Assembly (NCBI GenBank): GCA_963777625.1
Contig: CAVZRO010000035.1
Span: forward strand, 251,360-315,359
Source: DATDIC01 sp963777625
Lineage (GTDB): Bacteria > Pseudomonadota > Alphaproteobacteria > Acetobacterales > Acetobacteraceae
Direction of reading: 5' to 3'
DNA length: 64,000 nucleotides
Each line of letters opens with the position of its first letter. Position 1 is the stretch's first letter. The notes beneath the pieces are model-generated. The model saw only the letters and a list, made by a program, of their open reading frames with translations. It ran no database searches and was not told the DNA's origin. The translations under genes and the position numbers were made by a program. Below are positions 25,391 through 37,746 of the stretch, one piece after another.

Positions 25391-26461
25391 TTATGCCTCA
25401 AACGCTTCTACGTACAGCCCACCCCGGCGATTGTCGTAGGTGTCTGCAACCCACTGATCCAATAGGGCCGCCAAATCTGAAACGTGCGCGCACGCGTCAA
25501 CGGCTGCCCGGTTCGCTAGTATGGCACCCTTGGCGGCAGTGTTGAAGCCGAGCGCTCCCGGCTCGCCGGCGGAGCGCGCCGTTATGTACCGGATACAATC
25601 GGTTTGAAGGCCAATGACTTCTCTCACAGGCATCCCACGGATAGTCAGCTCCTGCTGGATCGCCAACCAGTAGTCGAGAAAGCGGCGGCCTGATGCCGCC
25701 CTTGCAAACATCGCCGCGATATCGCCCCGGCAAAGCGTCTTACGGTCGTAGAAATCGGCGAGCGTCGTGAATTCTTGCGTAATGCCCGTCTTCACGAAAG
25801 CGCTGCCGAAGAGGGTATTGTACAGCGAGATGACCGGGACATGTTCAGCGCCGCCCTCGTAATGGTGGAAATGCTCGAGCAAGCGTCCCTTCACGTGCAG
25901 GTCCTGCTTCTCAAGCGGGAGGAAGGTGCGCTCGAAGACCAGAAAATCTGATCCGTCGGGTAAACGCGTCGTGCAATCGGCCGCAATCGTCTTCTTGATG
26001 AGTTCTACCTCGCTCGTATGCAGGTCCGCCGTCCTGATTACATGATGATCAGGGCCGGACGTCGAGCCGTCCGCCAGGGTGAATTTGTACGACAGGTTTG
26101 AGATGAAGCCGAGACAATCCACGACGTCCGCGAATTTGCCCATATGGTAGCTCATCTTGCCGAGATAGGAGCGTGGCTTCGGGCCGGTCCCACGCGCCAA
26201 CGCTATCTCCTTCATCGTTACCACTCCGTCGGCCTTAGATTTTATTTGGTAGAAGCCGACCCGGTCAGGATCCATGGATTTGTCAAAAATCATCAAATCG
26301 TCGAAGTGATCGAAGGCGGCGCGATAATCCAAGCCCGCTTCGTGCAGGTCCAGAATTTTGAGAATAGAGACGTTTATCTGGAAGCCATATCGCGTCGTGG
26401 TATGGGCACCAGCCTTCTCACGCGGCTTGGCCGCTTTCAGCACCGTGAGAACATTGCTCAT
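25391..26461 (-). CDS. DUF4297 / Cap4-type dsDNA endonuclease, probable defence effector
   Basis: About 356 residues from ATG 26461 (a GTG lies three codons upstream). The N-terminal PD-(D/E)xK nuclease core is visible as RYGFQINVSILKILDL, FDHFDDLMIFD (acidic pair near residue 57) and VGFYQIKSKADG (catalytic QxK, residues 74-79). This is the pattern of DUF4297/Cap4 effectors. The remainder is helical, with LEHFHHYEGGAEHVPVISLY and FARAASGRRFLDYWLAIQQE, and probably contacts its partner. The gene is directly upstream of the SMC-like ATPase and more AT-rich than the core genome. DNA cleavage on phage infection is inferred from family and pairing. Confidence 0.8.
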   Translation of the reverse strand: MSNVLTVLKAAKPREKAGAHTTTRYGFQINVSILKILDLHEAGLDYRAAFDHFDDLMIFDKSMDPDRVGFYQIKSKADGVVTMKEIALARGTGPKPRSYLGKMSYHMGKFADVVDCLGFISNLSYKFTLADGSTSGPDHHVIRTADLHTSEVELIKKTIAADCTTRLPDGSDFLVFERTFLPLEKQDLHVKGRLLEHFHHYEGGAEHVPVISLYNTLFGSAFVKTGITQEFTTLADFYDRKTLCRGDIAAMFARAASGRRFLDYWLAIQQELTIRGMPVREVIGLQTDCIRYITARSAGEPGALGFNTAAKGAILANRAAVDACAHVSDLAALLDQWVADTYDNRRGGLYVEAFEA

Positions 26462-26470
26462 GACTGCCAC

Positions 26471-26873
26471 TCATGGCCTGATATCGGTGTGGCACGGTCC
26501 CTCATGTCGGTTGAATGCTCGTTATCGTTTCGGAAGGCAAGCAGGGACACACGATAGCGGCTTACTTTTCAACGCTTAGCACCTAGGGACTGAATTTTGC
26601 GGAGAGCTGATTTCCTGCGTCCCTCAGGTGGGGTGAAGCTCCGAGCTAGGCAGAATTGCCTCAGCATCACAGCCACGGTCTTCCGCCACTAACTGATCGC
26701 GAAGGGCAACTTTTCGCGCCTGGCGCCCGAAACCTGCCGGTCTCCTTTCGGCCAAATGCAGACAACGCACAGAGAGCCTCAAAGGTCGGCTTTGGGTCGA
26801 AACCCGCTCCCCACCTGGGAGCTAGAGGTCCGGGTAGCCACCATGCGTTCGGTCAAAACCTCTGTGGGAGATA
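26471..26873. other. Gene-poor stretch between defence module and SDR gene
   Basis: About 400 bases. A 73-codon open frame on the plus strand (26656-26877) has no ribosome-binding site and an unconvincing translation. This stretch presumably contains the promoter of the nuclease-ATPase pair, but I find no clear -10/-35 pair. Confidence 0.45.
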
Positions 26874-27692
26874 CTAGTCGTTCATGATCAGGCCGCCATT
26901 GACGTGCAGGGTCTGCCCGGTGATGTAGCCGCTGGCGTCCGACGCGAGGAAGATCGCTGTACCGGCAAGATCTTCCGCGACTTGCATGCGGCCAAGCGGA
27001 ATGTATTTTTCGTACTCAAATAGTTTGGCGCGGTGATCGGCGTGCATCGGCGTATCGACCGCGCCGGGAGCGATGGTATTGACCCGCACCCCCTTCGCCG
27101 CCACGTCCTGCGCGGCAGCGCGCGTAAGGCTTTGCAACGCTGCCTTCGAGGAACAATAGTCGACCCCGCCGCCATCCTGGTTGAACACGGAAGCCCGCGA
27201 CGACCATGAACTGCCGATGTTGATTACGCTGCCGCGTCCCGCCTTGACCATCACCGGCAGCACGGCGCGCATGATCCGCATCGGCGCGCGCACATTGACC
27301 GCATAGATATTGTCCCACACCGCATCCTCGACAGTGAGCATGTCGGCGAAAGTCATGAAGCCCGCATTGTTGATCAGCACGTCGATGCGACCGCTGAGAT
27401 CCAGCGCCGCCTTGGCCAGCCGATCCGGCGCGTCGTCGGCCGCAACGTCGCAGGCAACAATGGCGACCTTACGGCCGATGGCCTTGATCTTACCGGCGCC
27501 GACCTCGAGGTGCTCGGCGTTGCGCGCATTCAGAACCAGGTCGCTGCCGGCATAGGCGAGCGCCTCGGCCAGAGCGAGGCCGATCCCCTGACCGGCACCG
27601 GTGACGATGCTGCAGTAGCCGCTCAGGTCGAAAAGGTTCCGCGACATGTCGGGGACCGGGAGAGGCACTCGTTCCTCCATCTCAGCCGGCAT
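26874..27692 (-). CDS. Short-chain dehydrogenase/reductase (SDR)
   Basis: 272 residues. Cofactor loop TGAGQGIGLALAEALA, DVAADD, NNAGFMTF, catalytic Ser in NIGSSWSS, and YCSSKAAL (catalytic Tyr and Lys) are all present, with PGAVDTPM and a C-terminal GYITGQTLHVNGGLIMND typical of classical SDRs such as gluconate 5-dehydrogenase or 3-oxoacyl reductases. The start may be the later ATG of MSRNLFDLSG (27647) or a GTG after GGAGGAACGA. The substrate is unknown. About 290 bases to the next gene hold nothing recognisable. Confidence 0.9.
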   Translation of the reverse strand: MPAEMEERVPLPVPDMSRNLFDLSGYCSIVTGAGQGIGLALAEALAYAGSDLVLNARNAEHLEVGAGKIKAIGRKVAIVACDVAADDAPDRLAKAALDLSGRIDVLINNAGFMTFADMLTVEDAVWDNIYAVNVRAPMRIMRAVLPVMVKAGRGSVINIGSSWSSRASVFNQDGGGVDYCSSKAALQSLTRAAAQDVAAKGVRVNTIAPGAVDTPMHADHRAKLFEYEKYIPLGRMQVAEDLAGTAIFLASDASGYITGQTLHVNGGLIMND

Positions 27693-27986
27693 TCGCCGGC
27701 ATTAGTTCCAAGGCGAGCCGGCAGTGGATCTCTCCGAAAAAGTCGACTATCGGGACAATCTGTTCGACCGTGTCGCCGAGCTGTTCGAATCTTTCGGCAC
27801 GTGTCCGCCCGCTCCCGCTCTCTGACATACCCGAGAAAACATTAACAGGTGAAAACCATTAGCAGCCGTTGATCGCTGCGGAAACCCACCGCCAGCACGA
27901 GAACCAGCCCCCATCGGAACTAGCTGCGCTGGCGTCCTCGCCGCCATTCTGGTCCCCTACCGTCTGACGCAACGGAGTCGAGTGCC

Positions 27987-28610
27987 ATGGCGCGGGTCAT
28001 CACGCTCGCACAGCAGAAGGGCGGCACCGGCAAAACCACCCTGGCCGCCAATCTCGCCGCCGCGCTGGCCGGCAGGCACCGCGTGGCGCTGCTGGATACC
28101 GACCCGCAGCGCAGCCTGACCCGCTGGCACGAACTGCGCACTGCCGGCGCCCGCACGGCCCCCCTCACCTTTTCCCACGTGGCCGGCTGGCGCGTCGGCG
28201 CCGAGATCGAACGGCTGCGCGGCACGCATGACGTGGTGCTGATCGACAGTCCGCCGCAGATCGACACCGACGCGCGGCTCGCCGTCCGCGCCGCCGACCT
28301 GGTGCTGATCCCGGTGCAGCCGAGCCCCCCCGATCTCTGGGCGGCCGAGGGCACGCTCAAGCTGGCCGGCGCCGAACATCGCGCGGTGCGCATCGTGCTG
28401 AACCGCGTTCCCACCGCCTCCCGCTTGCGCGAAACCGTGCGGGCCGATATCGCCGCACGCGGCCTGCCGCTGCTGCGGAGCGGGATCGGCAACCGCATCG
28501 GTTTCGCCCAGGCGTTCGCATCCGGACTGGGCGTCACCGAAGCCTCACCGCGCACCGCGGCGGCCGCCGAACTGCTGGCGCTCGTCGCCGAACTGGAGGA
28601 GCTTGCGTGA
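27987..28610 (+). CDS. Orphan ParA-family ATPase
   Basis: 207 residues. Deviant Walker A QQKGGTGKTTLAANLA (residues 9-24), Walker A' LLDTDPQRSLTRW (35-47) and Walker B VVLIDSPPQ (78-86) define a ParA/MinD-type ATPase. ParA proteins position plasmids, chromosomes or large protein complexes by moving on the nucleoid. No ParB or parS-like palindromes are nearby, so it more likely positions a protein cargo or is a stand-alone copy. It is followed after 58 bases by a CopD-like membrane gene, probably unrelated in function. Confidence 0.88.
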   Translation: MARVITLAQQKGGTGKTTLAANLAAALAGRHRVALLDTDPQRSLTRWHELRTAGARTAPLTFSHVAGWRVGAEIERLRGTHDVVLIDSPPQIDTDARLAVRAADLVLIPVQPSPPDLWAAEGTLKLAGAEHRAVRIVLNRVPTASRLRETVRADIAARGLPLLRSGIGNRIGFAQAFASGLGVTEASPRTAAAAELLALVAELEELA

Positions 28611-28668
28611 GCTGTCTCAGCCGGGCAGATGAGGGCGACTCCCACCGCCGAACCCCCGAGGTACGTCC

Positions 28669-29124
28669 ATGATCTTTCCGGCCACCAGTCCCTGGGGATG
28701 GGTGCTCGCCATCCACGTTCTCTGCATCACGATCTGGGTCGGCGGCATGTTCTTCGCACTCGTCGTGCTTCGACCCAGCCTTGGCGCACTGGAACCGGCG
28801 CCGCGCATTGCGGTTCACAACCGCGTATTCCGCCGCTTCTTCCTGGTCATCTGGCACGTCATGCCGATCGCGCTGCTCAGCGGCTTCGCCATGATATTCG
28901 GGCTGTTCGGCGGGTTCGCCGCCGTGCCCTGGAACGTGCAAGCGATGATGACGATCGGGATCATCATGGCAGCACTCTTCCTGCTGGTCGTGTTCGGCCC
29001 CTACCGCCGGTTCCGCTCCGCGGTCAGCTCCGCACGCGCGGCCGAGGCACTGGGCCGCATCCGCCGCCTGATCGAGATCAATCTCCTGCTCGGCATCATC
29101 AACATCTTCCTCGCCGCAATCTGA
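28669..29124 (+). CDS. CopD-like four-helix membrane protein
   Basis: 151 residues, almost entirely membrane. Four helices carry the CopD pattern: WVLAIHVLCITIWVGGMFFA, FFLVIWHVMPIALLSGFAMI, a third at AMMTIGIIMAALFLLVVFGP and a fourth, IEINLLLGIINIFLAAI. His in AIHV and IWH could bind heme or metal. CopD domain proteins are linked to copper handling, but many members of this type have unknown roles. It lies between parA and chaC on the same strand with short gaps. Confidence 0.8.
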   Translation: MIFPATSPWGWVLAIHVLCITIWVGGMFFALVVLRPSLGALEPAPRIAVHNRVFRRFFLVIWHVMPIALLSGFAMIFGLFGGFAAVPWNVQAMMTIGIIMAALFLLVVFGPYRRFRSAVSSARAAEALGRIRRLIEINLLLGIINIFLAAI

Positions 29125-29149
29125 ACCGCCCTTCCGCGCCGGCACGCCC

Positions 29150-29857
29150 ATGAGCCCTACCGACCCGCCTTTGCCCGGCGAGCCGATCGTCATCACCCGC
29201 GACGCGCTGCGCAACGGCTCCCTGCTGGCGCGGGTCCGCGCCAACCGGCTGCCCGGCATGGTCGTGCGCACCGACGCGGAGATCGAAGCCTCGCTCGACG
29301 CCACCCTCGCCACCCACGATCCGGCGCAAGACGTCTGGCTGTTCGCCTACGGCTCCCTCATGTGGAATCCGGCGATCTACACCATCGGACACCGCCCCGC
29401 CCTGCTGCGCGGCTGGCATCGCCGCTTCTGCTTCTGGCTACGTATGGGCCGCGGCACGCCGGAGCGTCCCGGCCTGATGCTTGGCCTTGTGCGCGGCGGC
29501 GCCTGCCAGGGCATCGCCTGGCGCATCGCCGCCGCCGACGCCCGGCCGGAGCTGCTGCTGGTCTGGCGCCGTGAGATGTTCGCCAGCGCCTATCTCGCGC
29601 GGTGGGTGAACCTGGCCACCGCCGACGGTATCGTTCGTGCCGTTACCTTCGTCGCCAACCCGAAGCACGACGGCTACGTGCCGAACCTGAGCGACGAAGC
29701 CGTGGCATCCCACTTGGCAACCGCCTCCGGCGCACTCGGCACCTGTCGCGAATACCTGCACCAGACGGTCGCGCATCTGCACGAGTTGCACCTGCACGAC
29801 CGCCGACTGGAACGGCTGCAGCGGATGATCGAGCAGCAATTATCCGCGGCCGACTGA
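29150..29857 (+). CDS. ChaC-like gamma-glutamylcyclotransferase
   Basis: 235 residues. The family signature is VWLFAYGSLMWNPAIYTIGH (from residue 63), with GWHRRFCFWLRMGRGTPERP and LMLGLVRGGACQGIAWRIA after it, and FVANPKHDGYVPNLSDEAVA later. ChaC enzymes cleave glutathione to 5-oxoproline and Cys-Gly, so this protein probably controls cytosolic glutathione. It follows the CopD-like gene by 25 bases and may share its transcript. Confidence 0.9.
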   Translation: MSPTDPPLPGEPIVITRDALRNGSLLARVRANRLPGMVVRTDAEIEASLDATLATHDPAQDVWLFAYGSLMWNPAIYTIGHRPALLRGWHRRFCFWLRMGRGTPERPGLMLGLVRGGACQGIAWRIAAADARPELLLVWRREMFASAYLARWVNLATADGIVRAVTFVANPKHDGYVPNLSDEAVASHLATASGALGTCREYLHQTVAHLHELHLHDRRLERLQRMIEQQLSAAD

Positions 29858-29911
29858 AACGCCAGAAGGGGCGTCACCGGCAAACCCGGTCGGCTCTATT
29901 CCTTCGGCAAC

Positions 29912-31986
29912 TCACGGCTCATTGAGACCCGACGTGTCCGCCATCTCCTTTCGAGCCTCACCCAGCAGGCCCGCAAGTTTCCACTGCAGCGCCTCCACCT
30001 CGTCCTGTCGCTCTTCGGCGAGCTGCCCCTTGCTGTTCGCCTCCGAAAGCAGCGTGCGCAGCTTCTCCATGTCCTTCTCCGGGTGCGCAAGCCACTCGTC
30101 CGGATGCGGCCTGTCCTCGATCAGATCCTTGGCCATTCGCTGCGCCAGATCGGCGTGCTCCGCCGCTTTCGGGACGGTCTGCAGAGCCGCGTGCGCGGCG
30201 TCCATGACCGCCTTGATCTTGGTGAAGCGGAAGTCGCCCTTGTTGCCCTTGTCGGTGTCATACTTGTCCTCGACCACCTTCCAGGCAGCAACCGCATTCT
30301 CCACCCGCTTCTGAAACAGGATCAGCGCCTTGTCGTGCTTCTCCTTCCAGGCCGCGGCAGACGCATTGACCCTGTCCAGCTCCGCGTTCGCGGCAGCCAG
30401 GCTGTCGTCGTCGATCGTCTTCTGAAGCTTGCTCGCGTCACCTAGAAGGCTGTTCGTCTGCTTCAGCATCATCCCGATCTCGGAGGCCACCGCGGTCACC
30501 GCGCCCACAATCGCCATCGGACCCTCCGCGACAAGCCCCGCTACCGCACTCAGACTCGTCGTTATGATGTCGATCGAGGCGTTGAATGCCGCGATCCTCT
30601 TCTGCAGATCATGCAACTGCGCTGTATCCTTGGCGTTCTTCAGTTTCGCTTCCGCCGAGGCGATGTGACCCTTCACGTCGTCGATCAGTCCGCTCACGAT
30701 GTCGATGATCTGCTGCACTTCTTCCGTACTCAGGTCGCTGCCCTGGGCACTGACGGCATCTCCCTTAAACTTGCGGCTGTTGGTCCGAACATCCGCCACC
30801 GCATTCTTCAACGCCGCTTCGTTCTGCATCTGCACGCGCAGCATCTTGTCATACGAATCGTCCATCGCGGTACCGGACGTCTCCGCCAGCAGGAACGCCT
30901 TGGATGCATTATCCAGCCGCGGCTTCGCCTGATCCTCAAATCCGGCGAAATACAAAACCTCGCCGAACGGGGTTTTGAATCTTTTTGTCTCGTGCGAAGG
31001 CACGTTCACCCACACCAGGACCTTGGTGGTCAGGTTCATCGCCATGTCAGTCACGGTAACGTCCACCGTCTCCGACTTCGTCAGGTCCTGCCTCGCTGTC
31101 GCGACGCTTTTGGTATCGAAAGAGATAGCTGCACTCGACGGCCGCCACACGACACTCGCCGTGACATCGATACCGCTCCCCCCGGCGGCGACGCGCCTCG
31201 CGCTGAACTGCGCTGAACCGCCAGGGGCCAAATGACCGTCGCCGGGGTTATCTCCAGCGTCAGGTCGTCGGGCACTTTGACCACGACCAGCACTTTGGCG
31301 GTCAGGTTCGTCTCCGGATCGACGGCGCTGATCTCCACCGTAACCGGATCGCCACCGATCCCGGCGGCATGCGCCACCCCATTGCTATCCACCGAAACCA
31401 GCGGATTGGAGGTGCTCCATTGGACGGTCCCGGTCACGTCCTCCGCCCGGCCGCCCACATAGACGCGCGCGACCTTCAGCGTCTTCGCTTCGTCTGGCGC
31501 AAGCTCCAGACTGCCGGGCGTTATCTTCAGCTCCAACGGGCTCGACGCGTTCACCCAGACCTCGGCCACTCCCTCCCGCAACGTCTGCGGGTCGAATGCC
31601 TTGATCTCTACCTGCTGCGCCGGGCCGCTCACGCCGTTTGTCGCGACCTGCCCCCTCGTGTCCACCGAAACCACGGTGCTCGATGAACTCCAGACGAGGT
31701 TATCCACGTCATAATCCGGCAGGCCGCTTGAATAATTGCGCGTTGCGATGATCCGCACCACGTCCCCAGGTGAGAGATAGACCGTGTCAGGCGACAGCTC
31801 GATCTCCACCCCAACGCGCTGCTCGACGACATTCGCCGGCGGCCCCGCGGCGGCGGCATCAGAGAGGCCAGCCTCCGCCTCATCGCTGAACTCGGCGCGG
31901 CCCGCTTCGATGACACTCGCCGGCACGCCCAGCAGCGCGAACCACTCCAACCCGGCGAGAGCCAATTTGCGGTCAGTCATATGCAC
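29912..31986 (-). CDS. Ig-like repeat protein with helical, toxin-like C-terminal half (single-base frameshift)
   Basis: The first frame (from 31986) holds two and a half BIG2-like Ig repeats, each opening with a strand such as VEIELSPDTVYLSPGD, LELKITPGSLELAPDE and LTLEITPATVI, and containing WSSSSTVVSVD or WSTSNPLVSVD. Adding one T to the TT near 31223 joins it to the second frame, APGGSAQFSARRVAAGG and on to 29912, giving about 691 residues. The C-terminal 400 residues are almost all helix and contain a hydrophobic pair, ITTSLSAVAGLVAEGPMAIV and GAVTAVASEIGMML. That looks like the head of alpha-helical pore-forming toxins. No clear signal peptide. The toxin idea is inference from architecture only. 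Confidence 0.75.
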
Positions 31987-32580
31987 CTCGAGAACGAATG
32001 CGCCGACAATCAGCCCACCATTCCCGACTTTACGATATCAGTCTCAATTCCGCTATATTTGTTTCTACGTCGGTAATCGGGCCATGGAAAATGCGTCACC
32101 TCGCGATAGGTGCCCCCGACTTCCTCCTCATGCCACCGCAGTTTTCACCCCGTCTTGCCGTTCTTTGATACCGAATCCGGCAGGGGGGCGCCCGGCTCAC
32201 TCGCAACCGGGATGGTTGGATTTGAAAGTCTACCTCGCGACTGGCGTCGCCAGGAGGCATGGACGCAACCGCGCGGCGACGAAATGGCGCCGGCGCGATC
32301 GGCGCCGCTGCTTCATTTGGCCTCGGCGATCGTGCCTCTGGTTATGGAATTATCGACGACGGATTGATGGCTCCAATCCAATGCTGGTTGGAACTCGTCG
32401 TCGCAAACGCCTCCAGACCGCACCCTGGATCCGCGATGTTATCCCGAACCAGCTTGCGGGGATCATCGTTCCTGAACAGCCGTTTCAATCCGCGATGGCG
32501 AAACCCTTCGATATTCGCCTCGGGATGTAAAATGTAAGTTCAGCGTCGCATTGGATAATGTCTCAGTTTGAACTTCCGGC
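31987..32580. other. Gene-poor stretch
   Basis: About 590 bases between two minus-strand genes. Plus-strand open frames (for example 32259-32537) lack normal coding bias and their AGGAGG is only one base from the ATG. I see no RNA gene or known repeat. Confidence 0.45.
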
Positions 32581-33153
32581 CTAAGGTTGCACCCTTTGCG
32601 AAAGCCACTCGACAACGTCGCTCGCGCTCCGATCGGGCGGGAACACCGGGTAGAAAACGTGTTCCACCATGCGGTCGTTGATCACCAGAGTGAAACGCTT
32701 CAGGAGCGTCATGCCGCTCGTTTCAAAGGTGGGCAGATTCATCGCACGTGTCAGCTTCAAGTGCTCGTCCGACAGGATGGCAAACGGCAGGTGCAGGCGT
32801 TCCGCCGCTTCGCGTTGGTAGTCAGGGTCTTGGGTAGAGAGACCGAATAGATGGTCGACGCCGAGGGCCCTCAATTCGGCAAAGTGGTCACGGAAGGAAC
32901 AGGATTGAGGCGTGCAACCCCGCGCGCCCGGTATCATGTTCCATCCATCAGGGTTTTCAACGCCGGGCTTCCCCGTCCGAGGATACGCATAAACAACGAC
33001 CCGACCGGGTAGCGCAGATAGATCGACCGTGTCACCGTTGGTGGCCCGGAGGGGCACCGTGGCCATCCGAGCGCCCGCGAGGTGGCGGGTCGCTCCATCG
33101 TCAAGTGGTGCCGGGATCGTCGCCCAATCGGGGGCTTCCACGGTGCTCTTCAT
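32581..33153 (-). CDS. Peroxiredoxin (BCP/Prx type)
   Basis: 190 residues of thioredoxin fold. VVVYAYPRTGKPGV and the active site GARGCTPQSCSFRDHF (near residues 76-91) supply the peroxidatic Cys and a second Cys four residues later, an atypical two-Cys arrangement. FGLSTQDPDYQREAAERLHL and FAILSDEHLKL follow the family plan. It should reduce hydrogen peroxide or organic hydroperoxides with thioredoxin-like donors. The usual TxxC is replaced by TPQSC spacing seen in a proteobacterial subgroup. About 220 bases upstream separate it from the divergent ABC gene. Confidence 0.88.
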   Translation of the reverse strand: MKSTVEAPDWATIPAPLDDGATRHLAGARMATVPLRATNGDTVDLSALPGRVVVYAYPRTGKPGVENPDGWNMIPGARGCTPQSCSFRDHFAELRALGVDHLFGLSTQDPDYQREAAERLHLPFAILSDEHLKLTRAMNLPTFETSGMTLLKRFTLVINDRMVEHVFYPVFPPDRSASDVVEWLSQRVQP

Positions 33154-33375
33154 TGTCGACCTCCTAGGGGTGGGTGGCTCCGCGAACGCGGCACCAATAA
33201 GCCGCCTACGGGCACAATTTCAAACGGAGGCACTACCTCGCATTGTGGTGCGAGACGGCTCCCCCATCCAATCCCCCTCAACACCCCTTGAGAAACCATC
33301 CTTTGCCCGCCCCCACGCTGGCCCTTATCTCCCCACCCGATCCGTGATCCAATCCGCGCCCAACCAGGAGACTCC

Positions 33376-36973
<3,598 letters not shown>

Positions 36974-36995
36974 CCCCCGCCCCGCGCGCTACTTC

Positions 36996-37017
36996 GTCAT
37001 TCCCGCGAAAGCGGGAA
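36996..37017. repeat. Palindromic repeat TTCCCGC-GAAA-GCGGGAA, copy 2
   Basis: GTCA followed by the same 18-base hairpin as at 13123-13140, between the stops of the ABC exporter and the convergent flavin reductase. In this position it may also act as a bidirectional terminator. Confidence 0.6.
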
Positions 37018-37076
37018 CCCATCCCGCACGCCCGATCGGAGCCACACGCCCACCGACGCCCGAACCACCAAAACCG

Positions 37077-37583
37077 CTACCCCCCATGCACGATGCGATG
37101 ATATCCGCGCGCATAATAGATAAGCCCCTCGTGCACCGCCCCCAACTGCACCGCCTCCACGATGCAGAAGAACACGTCATGGGTTCCCACCGTCACCGAT
37201 TTGTCGATCCGGCAATCGAACGCCACCGCTGCCTCTTCGAGTACCGGCGCCCCGGTTACCAGCATGCCCCATGCGCCGGCATCGAACCGCGTCTCCATTG
37301 AATGCGGCGTCAGCCCGGCAAACACCGGCGACATCTCCTGCTGGGCCGCGGTCAGCGTGTTGACGCAAACCACGCCGTTGCCCTTCAACGCGGCATAGGA
37401 ATCGTTGGTACGGTTAGCACAGATCAGCAGCGTGGGCGGTGTATCCGTCACGCTGCACACCGCGGAGGCGGTAAATCCGGCACGCCCGGCGGGCCCGTCC
37501 GTGGTGATCACATTCACCGCCGCACCGAGCCTCGCCATGGCCTCCCGATAGGCATCCTTGCTGATCGGCACGGCACGCTCCAT
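37077..37583 (-). CDS. Flavin reductase family protein
   Basis: About 168 residues from the ATG of MERAVPISKDAYREAMARLG; the frame continues upstream but without coding character. The FMN-binding flavin reductase fold shows in GAAVNVITTDGPAGRAGFTA, SAVCSVTDTPPTLLICANRT, CVNTLTAAQQEMSPVFAG and the end HEGLIYYARGYHRI. Such proteins supply reduced flavin to partner monooxygenases. The divergent neighbour is a luciferase-like monooxygenase, so the two may form a two-component oxygenase, although that neighbour could instead use F420. Confidence 0.88.
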   Translation of the reverse strand: MERAVPISKDAYREAMARLGAAVNVITTDGPAGRAGFTASAVCSVTDTPPTLLICANRTNDSYAALKGNGVVCVNTLTAAQQEMSPVFAGLTPHSMETRFDAGAWGMLVTGAPVLEEAAVAFDCRIDKSVTVGTHDVFFCIVEAVQLGAVHEGLIYYARGYHRIVHGG

Positions 37584-37654
37584 CCCCAGGAACGATTCCT
37601 GGCCAATATGGGCGCGCCCCAGGATCGCGTCGAGCAACGCGCCTCTTGGCGGGA

Positions 37655-37678
37655 GTCCAGAGGGCAGCGCCCTCTGGC
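37655..37678. repeat. Palindromic repeat GTCCAGAGGGC-AGC-GCCCTCTGG
   Basis: An intergenic hairpin (CCAGAGGGC with GCCCTCTGG) in the divergent region between flavin reductase and monooxygenase. A sister copy with compensating changes (CCAGGGGC with GCCCCTGG) is at 63963-63981 at the end of the window. Confidence 0.5.
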
Positions 37679-37746
37679 GGAGCCCCCGAGCTTTACATCC
37701 CCGGCGCAAGTGCCCGAAAATGTGGCGATCATCACAGGAGCGGCCC

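Noticed and set aside
32259..32537. Short plus-strand frame in the 31987-32580 gap
   Set aside because: AGGAGG is only one base from the ATG, no domain, and composition is not coding-like.
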